From Bacteroides sp. (GTDB lineage: Bacteria; Bacteroidota; Bacteroidia; Bacteroidales; Bacteroidaceae): 64,000 nucleotides of DNA. The position numbers were made by a program, and so were the translations under genes. The notes under the pieces were generated by a model. It saw only the letters and a list, made by a program, of their open reading frames with translations, did not search any database and was not told where the DNA came from. The stretch covers positions 1 through 64,000 of the forward strand of contig JAFUNS010000046.1 in NCBI GenBank assembly GCA_017472925.1. Direction: 5' to 3'. Below, piece after piece: positions 51,847-59,245 of the stretch; the stretch's first letter is position 1; each line of letters opens with the position of its first letter.

Positions 51847-53028
51847 ATGAAACGATTGAAATATATAGTCCTCTCTTTGTGCTGCCTCACCGTCATGATT
51901 TGCAGCTGTATAGAAGAATTCAATGCCCAACTGCCCGAAGGTGACAGCAACCTGTTGGTAGTGGACGGAAACATCATTTCCGATTCTACTTGTGTGTTTA
52001 CATTAACCCGAAGCTTCTCCTTGAACGAAGAAGGAATACCCGAAGACTATAACCAAATAAATGCCGACGTATGCGTCAAGGGAAGCGATGGAAGTGTCTA
52101 TACCGGTACTTCCATGGGAAACGGGAAATACAGTGTCAAGATAGGTACACTGAATCCACAGCAGACCTACCATGTAGAAATAGTATGGGAAGGAAGCACT
52201 TATACTTCCATTCCACAACAACCTTTGGCTACCGAAGGCCTGTCCTTGAAGTTCACCCAACCCGACAGCAACGGTCCGGTACATATCCTTCTCTCTACGG
52301 AATCGCCTGCCAACAACGAAGCAGCCTATTATACATGGAACTATATCGAAGACTGGGAAGTACGTACCAACTTCAGAACCAATGCGGAATTCAATCCCAA
52401 AGATTCTTCCATCATTGAGTATGACTATTTCCCTTATGCAAAAGGATGGGTGCACCGCCAGTCGAAAGATATACTCATCAATACAACAGCCAATTACAAC
52501 AATAACCAGTTGAAGGATAAAACACTTTATTCCATTGGTAACCAAGACCTCCGCATATCACATTTGTACAGTACTTTTGTGGTACAACGAAAGATGACCA
52601 AGGGTGAATACGAGTATTACGAATGCAAGAAACGGTTTACCAACGATATGGGCGGACTGTTTACTCCACAACCTTCCGAACTGCCTACCAACTTGAGATG
52701 CAATGATAACAGAAAGCGAGTGATTGGTTATGTAGGCGTAAACATGAATGTCAGCATCCAACAACTGTATATACCGACCACCGAGGTGAATTATGTACAG
52801 GCATTCAGATGTGAAGAGACAGAAGAAAAAGAACTTTTAGGTAAACTTAGCCAATTAGGTATAAAAAACACCACCGACTTGTATAATTACGGTTATCGGG
52901 TTTCTTATTATTTGTATTTAGGTCCTATGTCTCCGCCTATGATAACATGGGCCGAATACCGATGTGTGGACTGCCGTGCACTGGGTGCCGACCCTAATGC
53001 AAGACCTGATTTTTGGCCTGATTTTTAA
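51847..53028 (+). CDS. DUF4249 family lipoprotein
   Basis: 393 residues. Lipoprotein signal MKRLKYIVLSLCCLTVMICSC. The N-terminal half is Ig-like (LVVDGNIISDSTCVFTLTRS, QTYHVEIVWEGSTYTS), typical of DUF4249, and the C-terminus is Cys- and Asp-containing (YRCVDCRALGADPNARPDF). DUF4249 proteins regularly follow this type of TonB receptor in Bacteroidota and are thought to be its surface partner. Gaps of 5 and 11 bases to its neighbours mark an operon. Confidence 0.85.
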   Translation: MKRLKYIVLSLCCLTVMICSCIEEFNAQLPEGDSNLLVVDGNIISDSTCVFTLTRSFSLNEEGIPEDYNQINADVCVKGSDGSVYTGTSMGNGKYSVKIGTLNPQQTYHVEIVWEGSTYTSIPQQPLATEGLSLKFTQPDSNGPVHILLSTESPANNEAAYYTWNYIEDWEVRTNFRTNAEFNPKDSSIIEYDYFPYAKGWVHRQSKDILINTTANYNNNQLKDKTLYSIGNQDLRISHLYSTFVVQRKMTKGEYEYYECKKRFTNDMGGLFTPQPSELPTNLRCNDNRKRVIGYVGVNMNVSIQQLYIPTTEVNYVQAFRCEETEEKELLGKLSQLGIKNTTDLYNYGYRVSYYLYLGPMSPPMITWAEYRCVDCRALGADPNARPDFWPDF

Positions 53029-53039
53029 ATGAAAGAAGT

Positions 53040-54653
53040 ATGAAAAGAATTGTCATCCTCCTAAGCTGCATCCTTTCCTTTTTGAATGTAGGTGCACAAC
53101 AACAAGAATATATCCGCCTGATAACAGACAAAGACTGCTATTTGGCCGGTGAAGAATTATGGCTGAAAGTTTGCGTCAGTGATAAGGACAACCAACCGAT
53201 GGACATCAGCAAGGTAGCCTATATTGAAGTAAGTGACGCTGAACAGGTGTATGCCCAGGCCAAGATAGACCTGAACAATGGATGGGGAAGCGGACGCATT
53301 CAATTGCCAAGAACCATGCCTTCGGGTACTTTCCAACTTACCGCCTACACCCGCTATCTACGGAATTGGGGAGAAGAAGCCTTCAACCGCCAACTGATAG
53401 CTGTTGTCAACACCTTGCAATCGTCGGACAAAGACCGCGTGGAATGGACCGATTCATTACCGTCCCTACCTGTTGCCACTTCTTCCAAACTAAGCAGTGA
53501 CAAGCAGACATACAACAAACGCAGCAAGGTAGTACTGTCGTGGAAAGACCTGCCATCCGATGCTTTTGGTTGGACACTGTCGGTTGTACGGAAAGACTAT
53601 GCTTTGGGAGGTGTTCCCCAACCGGCATCGTACACTCCTGTAAGCCAGCCTCAAGCCTTTCCATGGATAGCCGAATGCGAAGGACACATTGTTCAAGCTA
53701 CATTGACTAATCCTACCGTCCAGACAAGAACCGCCCGAATGGGATGCGTAGGAAAGAACATCCGCATGTTTGAAGGGAAAGTTTCCAAAGAAGGCAAGGA
53801 TTATTTCTTCTATACCTACGGAATCAACAACATGCAAGATATAGCCTTCGATGCGGTGCTTGTAAATCCTGAAGAGAAAGTACGTCTGGACATTGTTTCT
53901 CCCTTTGCAGAAATCAAGGCCAAGGAACTTCCTATCCTTCCGCTGTACAGTCCGGAAAAAGCTTTGTTGGAACGCAGTGTAATGATGCAAGTACATACAT
54001 TGGTGCCCGATAGCAGCAACAGTCAGTCAGTGGCCCGTGCACTCCATAATTTTACTCCCTACATCACTTACAAATTGGATGAATGGACCCGTTTCAACAG
54101 TGTGCGTGAAACATTCATTGAATTTATTCCCGGTATCCGAAGCATCAAACGGGGAAATACCCACATTATCCAAGTCTTTTCGGAAGAAACCGGCCAATTC
54201 AGTTATTTCAAATCATTGGTACTGATTGACGGTGTACCCATTGACAACCACGAACAAGCCTTGGATTACGATGCACGCCTGTTGGAATACATCCACCAAT
54301 ACAGAGGAAGTTATGCATTCAGCGGACAGATATACGACGGAATTGTTTCCATGACTACCTATAAGGGAGCCTTGAACGGCCTCCGCCTGGAAGAAAACGC
54401 CTCACTCTTTGCTTATGAATTTCCACAAAAAGGCATCGGTTTCCCCATGAAGGACTATAGTGATGAAGCGGAGAAAGCATCTCGCGTTCCCGATTTCCGA
54501 CACACTTTGTACTGGAATCCTTCTTTGGAAAAAGATTCGCATACCGTAGAATTCTACACATCCGACTTGAAAGGAACCTATCAAGCGACCTTACGAGGCT
54601 TTACTGAAAAAGGGGCTTTTTGGGAAGAAAAAGTCGATTTCATCGTAGAATAA
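53040..54653 (+). CDS. Secreted macroglobulin-like (MG2-type) hypothetical protein
   Basis: 537 residues with a signal peptide (MKRIVILLSCILSFLNVGAQ). The first 110 residues follow the MG2 pattern of alpha-2-macroglobulins: I-R-L-x-T-D-K-D-C-Y-L-A-G-E-E-L-W-L-K, then MPSGTFQLTAYTRYLRNWGE. No thioester motif (CxEQ) is present, so it is not a trapping macroglobulin. The C-terminal 200 residues include a second beta domain that resembles a plug-like DGVPIDNHEQAL motif. Last gene of the four-gene operon. Confidence 0.7.
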   Translation: MKRIVILLSCILSFLNVGAQQQEYIRLITDKDCYLAGEELWLKVCVSDKDNQPMDISKVAYIEVSDAEQVYAQAKIDLNNGWGSGRIQLPRTMPSGTFQLTAYTRYLRNWGEEAFNRQLIAVVNTLQSSDKDRVEWTDSLPSLPVATSSKLSSDKQTYNKRSKVVLSWKDLPSDAFGWTLSVVRKDYALGGVPQPASYTPVSQPQAFPWIAECEGHIVQATLTNPTVQTRTARMGCVGKNIRMFEGKVSKEGKDYFFYTYGINNMQDIAFDAVLVNPEEKVRLDIVSPFAEIKAKELPILPLYSPEKALLERSVMMQVHTLVPDSSNSQSVARALHNFTPYITYKLDEWTRFNSVRETFIEFIPGIRSIKRGNTHIIQVFSEETGQFSYFKSLVLIDGVPIDNHEQALDYDARLLEYIHQYRGSYAFSGQIYDGIVSMTTYKGALNGLRLEENASLFAYEFPQKGIGFPMKDYSDEAEKASRVPDFRHTLYWNPSLEKDSHTVEFYTSDLKGTYQATLRGFTEKGAFWEEKVDFIVE

Positions 54654-54674
54654 ACAGAATTCGATTACTATTTA

Positions 54675-54737
54675 GACTATTTTTTCATCAAATTGGAGGA
54701 TTTTGTTGGCTTATTTGGGTTTATTCAACTTACTTTG
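54675..54737 (+). promoter_or_regulatory. Predicted HTCS operator and promoter of the peptidase-GH146 unit
   Basis: GACTATTTTTTCATCA at 54675, a second half-site GAGGATTTTG near 54696 (21 bp on), and TTACTTTG ending at 54737. GACTAT to final G is 62 bp. The stretch from GACTAT to the -7 box matches the GH97 promoter at most positions. Confidence 0.65.
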
Positions 54738-54769
54738 TACCAGTAAAAGAATAAACCCAAATAAATATT

Positions 54770-56095
54770 ATGAAAAAGAGCCTCTTACTTCTATTGATGT
54801 CAGTGGTATTATTTTCATGCGATAATACCGAAAAAAAGAACGAAAAAGAAATCTACATTCCGAAAGACTTGCAGGATATGGATTTGAAGAATCCTGAAAG
54901 CAAATGGAGCTATGACCGCATGGAATGTACCGAAAACTTTGCCATCTTCTGGGAAAAAGGATTTGGCAACGACCTCAGCAATCCACCTCAGCTGGAAGGT
55001 AACCCCATGGCAGTAGACTTGGAAAACCTGAAAGAAAAGTTGGAAAGCTTCTACGATTATTTCTATCACACCCTTCAATTTGCCAAAAAAGGATCCAAAT
55101 GCGACAAATATCGCATGATGGTCATGATAAACTATTCATTGGAAGGCACCGCTTATGGTGGCGACTACGATGGAGAAATTGGTGCCTTGTGGGTAGCGCC
55201 CAACCGAGTACAAGACAAAAAGCTGAACTGTATTGCCCACGAATTGGGACACAGCTTCCAAAGTCAGATTACCTGTGACGGACAAGGCGAAGCCTGGGGA
55301 GGCAGCGGATTCTTTGAAATGACTTCGCAATGGATGCTCTGGCATGTTAATCCAGAATGGGTAACCGATGAAAACTATCACTGGGTAGCCTTCTGTAAGG
55401 ATACACACAAGGCATTCCTGCAACTCACCAACATCTACCGCTCTCCTTATGTATTGGAATACTGGAGCCAGAAGCATGGATTGACCGTTATAGCCGACCT
55501 ATTCAGACAAGGAAAGAAAGGCGAAGACCCTGCCATGACTTACAAACAGATGTTCAACCTCACTCAAGAACAGTTCAACGATGAAATGTTCGACGCCAGC
55601 CGTCGCATCGTAAACTTGGACTTTACTCATGCCTTCGACGTAACCCGCAAGCATGCCGGACAAATGACAACCAAACTTGGTGCTCCCGATGCTGAAGGAT
55701 GGCGAATGATTACTCCTGAAAACTGTCCGGAAAACTACGGTTTCAATGCCATTCCTTTGAACCTTCCTGAAGCCGGAACAACCGTATCGGTAGACTTTAA
55801 GGGACAAGCCGGTACCAAAGGATTCAATGCCGTAAACACAGATAAGGCCGGTTGGAGATATGGCTTCATTGCCACTGACAAGGAGGGCAAATGTACCTAC
55901 AGTGAAATGGGCAAGGAAAACATCGGTAAACTCAGTTACCAAGTGCCGGAAGGAACCGAACAATTGTGGTTGGTGGTAATGGGTGCTCCTACCGAATATT
56001 GGAGAACTCCTGAACGCTGGGGTAATGAAGGCGAAGACAAAGAAAGTGCCCAATGGCCTTACAGCATCAAATTAAACGGAACAACCTGTAAATAA
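54770..56095 (+). CDS. Secreted HExxH zinc-peptidase-like lipoprotein (short form)
   Basis: 441 residues. Lipoprotein signal MKKSLLLLLMSVVLFSC. The peptidase-like domain matches the one at 20772: W-S-Y-D-R then ENFAIFWEKGFGND, IGALWVAPNRVQ, I-A-H-E-L-G-H (His157, Glu158, His161) and a candidate third ligand Glu183 in F-F-E-M-T-S-Q-W, then FNAIPLNLPE and WLVVMGAPTEY. It lacks the BACON and DUF4859-like modules. It is first in a unit with the GH146-like gene 17 bases downstream, so a peptidase and an arabinosidase are co-expressed. Peptidase activity is inferred from the motif. Confidence 0.72.
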   Translation: MKKSLLLLLMSVVLFSCDNTEKKNEKEIYIPKDLQDMDLKNPESKWSYDRMECTENFAIFWEKGFGNDLSNPPQLEGNPMAVDLENLKEKLESFYDYFYHTLQFAKKGSKCDKYRMMVMINYSLEGTAYGGDYDGEIGALWVAPNRVQDKKLNCIAHELGHSFQSQITCDGQGEAWGGSGFFEMTSQWMLWHVNPEWVTDENYHWVAFCKDTHKAFLQLTNIYRSPYVLEYWSQKHGLTVIADLFRQGKKGEDPAMTYKQMFNLTQEQFNDEMFDASRRIVNLDFTHAFDVTRKHAGQMTTKLGAPDAEGWRMITPENCPENYGFNAIPLNLPEAGTTVSVDFKGQAGTKGFNAVNTDKAGWRYGFIATDKEGKCTYSEMGKENIGKLSYQVPEGTEQLWLVVMGAPTEYWRTPERWGNEGEDKESAQWPYSIKLNGTTCK

Positions 56096-56112
56096 CATAT
56101 AATACATACATC

Positions 56113-59052
56113 ATGATGAAAAAGAACATGAAAACCATTGCATGTGGAGTAATGAGTCTGCTGTTGGCAGCTCCTTTGTCTGCTTCCACAACTGAATCAA
56201 ACCTGGTTGTAGCACAAGCTACTCAAAGTTTACGAAAAATTGTCAGCGTTGAAACCATCAACGTCCAATCACCGGTAGGTACTGTTCCCAGACTGCCTTT
56301 CCAAGTATGGGTAACCTATTCTGACGGTACTTCTGAATACCGCCAGACCAAATGGGGTAACGCTGCTTTGGCTGCCGAACAAGAACAAGCCAAGTATCCG
56401 GTAGGTAAGGAATATCAAATCAACGGTGTGATTACCGGTGACAACACAACCGCCAACGGTTATCCTATTGTAGCCAACATCAAGGTGGTGGAAGGTACTT
56501 ATACTACTCCATCCAACCAAACCGTGGCTGAACCATTGCCGTTAAACAAAGTGACTTTGAATGGTGACAACCGTTTGACATCCAACCGTGAACTGGCCAT
56601 CCAAACAATTTTGAGTTGGGACGTTTCACAACAAATCTATAACTATCGTGACACTTACGGTCTTCCTACAGAAGGCTATACCGTAGCCGATGGTTGGGAT
56701 TCACCTACTACCAAGTTGAAAGGACATGGCTCCGGTCACTACATGTCGGCCCTTGCCTTTGCTTTTGCCAGTGCAACCGACCCTGCACAAAAGGACCAGC
56801 TCCGCAAGAACATTACCCGTATGGTAAACGAATTGCGTGAATGCCAAGAAAGAACTTTTGTATGGAACGAAGAATTAGGACGTTACTGGGAAGCACGCGA
56901 CTTTGCTCCGGAAGAAGAACTGAAGAAGATGGAAGGTACTTGGAAGGCATACGAAACCCACAAGACCGAATATACCAAGTACGGATACGGTTATTTAAAT
57001 GCTATCCCGGCACACCATGCTGTTATGATTGAAAAATATGCACCTTATAACAATGAAAAAGGTGTATGGGCTCCTTACTATACCATCCACAAACAATTGG
57101 CCGGTTTGATTGACATTGCCAATTATGTAGACGACAAGGAAGTAGCTGCCAAGGCATTGCTTATTGCCAAGGATATGGGTCTTTGGATTTGGAACCGTTT
57201 GCACTATCGTACTTTTGTAAACAAGGAAGGTACTCAGGAAGAACGTAGAGCCAAGCCAGGTAACCGTTATGAAATGTGGAACATGTACATTGCCGGTGAA
57301 GTAGGTGGTGTAGGTGAATCATTGGCACGTCTTTCTACTATGGTAAAAGACAAGACCGAAAAAGCTCGTTTGCTTGAAGCATCGAACTATTTCGACAGTC
57401 CTGCCTTCTATGAACCATTGACTGTTAACATTGACGATATCCGTACCCGTCATGCCAACCAGCACATCCCAATGATTGTAGCTGCTCTTTACAGCTATCG
57501 TGCCAACAACAATCCAGACTATTATAACTTGTCAAAAAACTTCTGGAACCTGTTGCAAGGCCGCTACATCTATTCATCGGGTGGTGTAGGTAACGGTGAA
57601 ATGTTCCGTCAGCCATATACTCAAATCATGAGTATGAACAATAACGTAAGTTCTGACCGCAACCGCAACATTCATCCGAATCCAAACATCAACGAAACTT
57701 GTTGTGCCTATAACCTGGCCAAGTTGAGCAAGGACTTGAACTGCTTCAATCCGGACAATGCCCAATATATGGACTATTATGAACGTGTATTGTACAACCA
57801 ATTGATTGGTTCATTGCACCCCACTCATTACATGACTACTTATCACTATGCCGTAGGTTTGGATGCTTCCAAGCAATGGGGTAACTCTACTCCAGGTATG
57901 TCTTGTTGTGGTGGTACAGGTTCAGAAAACCACGTGAAGTACCAGGAAGCTGCTTACTTTGTTTCAGACGACGCTATTTGGGTAGGTCTTTATCTTCCTA
58001 CTACTGCTACTTGGGATGCCAAGAAGGTAACTATCCAACAAGATTGTTTGTGGCCGGCCGAAAAGTCAACCATCAAGATTGCTAAGGGTAAGGGTAAGTT
58101 CGCCATGAAGTTGCGTGTACCTTATTGGGCAACTCAAGGATTTGATGTAAAATTGAACGGAAAATCCATTGCAGACAAATACCAACCTTGTTCATACGTA
58201 ACTATTCCTACCCGTAAATGGACAGAAAAGGATGTAGTGGAAGTAATCATGCCATTCGGCAAGCACGTAAACTATGGTCCTGACAAGATGGAAATCGCCG
58301 CTACCGGCATGAACGAAACCAATACCGTATTTACTCCGATGTGGACCGGTACATTGATGTATGGTCCTTTGGCTATGGTATCAACCGGTATCGACCATTG
58401 GAACAAGGCTGTAATTGGCCTCAACTCTGACTTGAGCAATGTAAAGATGAACGGTGCCACTACTGAAACCGGTACAAACGGCAACCTTTATACATTGACC
58501 GTAGACGGCCGTACTTTCCAACCTGACTACTTTGTTGACAAGCATTCTACCCACTACTTCCGCATCAAGCAGAACGATGGTACTTTTGAATGGATGACCA
58601 ACCAAAAGGTAGACAAGAGCAAATTGGCCGAAGCCTTGCAAGTGGCCAAGGAAAGAAAAGATGCACAAGAAGCTTGGAATGCCTTGACTGTGAAAGTTCC
58701 TGAATACGCACCTTGGGCTCCTCACGGTTATGCCCGATTGATGAGCAAATACGATGAAGCCATCAAGGTGAACGAAAACAAGGAAGCTATCCAAGACGAA
58801 GTAAGTACAGCTGCTGCTGCCTTGAACGCTGCTATCAACAGCATGCGTCCGGGTAACCTCCCCGAATTGGAAGACATGGATGAACTCTTCCAATTGATGA
58901 GAGAAGCCAGAAGATTGAGCAGAGACAATGCCGAAGTAAAAGAAGCTATGGATTATGCCGGTATGGTAGTAGAATATGTAGGCGATGGTAGTGGTACTAT
59001 GGATATGATTACCAAGGCTTGCGATAAATTGAAAGCTTTACTGAAGAAATAA
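56113..59052 (+). CDS. GH146-like beta-L-arabinofuranosidase (DUF1680 superfamily) with N-terminal Big_4-like domain
   Basis: 979 residues. Signal peptide, a bacterial Ig-like domain (about 40-135, PFQVWVTYSDGTSEYRQT), then the alpha/alpha barrel. The zinc/cysteine site reads N-E-T-C-C (Glu528, Cys530, Cys531) and S-C-C-G-G-T-G-S-E-N-H (Cys598, Cys599), the pattern I associate with GH146 rather than GH127 (which has CETC and CACCP). A helical C-terminal segment (about 830-979) is rich in Ala, Glu and Lys. GH146 enzymes remove beta-L-arabinofuranose from plant glycans. Family number is from motif memory; a GH127-like label is the fallback. Codon use is biased as in GH127 copy 2. Confidence 0.82.
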   Translation: MMKKNMKTIACGVMSLLLAAPLSASTTESNLVVAQATQSLRKIVSVETINVQSPVGTVPRLPFQVWVTYSDGTSEYRQTKWGNAALAAEQEQAKYPVGKEYQINGVITGDNTTANGYPIVANIKVVEGTYTTPSNQTVAEPLPLNKVTLNGDNRLTSNRELAIQTILSWDVSQQIYNYRDTYGLPTEGYTVADGWDSPTTKLKGHGSGHYMSALAFAFASATDPAQKDQLRKNITRMVNELRECQERTFVWNEELGRYWEARDFAPEEELKKMEGTWKAYETHKTEYTKYGYGYLNAIPAHHAVMIEKYAPYNNEKGVWAPYYTIHKQLAGLIDIANYVDDKEVAAKALLIAKDMGLWIWNRLHYRTFVNKEGTQEERRAKPGNRYEMWNMYIAGEVGGVGESLARLSTMVKDKTEKARLLEASNYFDSPAFYEPLTVNIDDIRTRHANQHIPMIVAALYSYRANNNPDYYNLSKNFWNLLQGRYIYSSGGVGNGEMFRQPYTQIMSMNNNVSSDRNRNIHPNPNINETCCAYNLAKLSKDLNCFNPDNAQYMDYYERVLYNQLIGSLHPTHYMTTYHYAVGLDASKQWGNSTPGMSCCGGTGSENHVKYQEAAYFVSDDAIWVGLYLPTTATWDAKKVTIQQDCLWPAEKSTIKIAKGKGKFAMKLRVPYWATQGFDVKLNGKSIADKYQPCSYVTIPTRKWTEKDVVEVIMPFGKHVNYGPDKMEIAATGMNETNTVFTPMWTGTLMYGPLAMVSTGIDHWNKAVIGLNSDLSNVKMNGATTETGTNGNLYTLTVDGRTFQPDYFVDKHSTHYFRIKQNDGTFEWMTNQKVDKSKLAEALQVAKERKDAQEAWNALTVKVPEYAPWAPHGYARLMSKYDEAIKVNENKEAIQDEVSTAAAALNAAINSMRPGNLPELEDMDELFQLMREARRLSRDNAEVKEAMDYAGMVVEYVGDGSGTMDMITKACDKLKALLKK

Positions 59053-59072
59053 ATTCATTCTTAGGCGCATAT

Positions 59073-59159
59073 TTTAGGCGCGGATTACACGGATTTCACG
59101 GATTTTAAGTATATGTATACATTTACTTATCCGTGAAATCCGTGTAATCCGTGCCTAAA
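59073..59159. repeat. Palindromic intergenic repeat, family 1, copy F
   Basis: TTTAGGCGCGGATTACACGG and ATTTCACGGAT on the left pair almost perfectly with the right half ending CCGTGCCTAAA. The central loop (ATGTATACATTTAC) is diverged from ATGTAAACATACAC in copies B, C and D. Confidence 0.85.
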
Positions 59160-59201
59160 TTTATATTACGAAACACTTTCTAAATAATAGGTATATATCC
59201 T

Positions 59202-59231
59202 TTTGTAAATTAATAATTCTCTTTATCTTTG
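59202..59231 (+). promoter_or_regulatory. Promoter of the hybrid two-component regulator
   Basis: TTTG at 59202-59205, 18-base spacer, TATCTTTG at 59224-59231, 14 bases before the ATG at 59246. No GACnATT operator is seen, so constitutive low expression is likely. Confidence 0.65.
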
Positions 59232-59245
59232 TTCATCCTAAAAAG

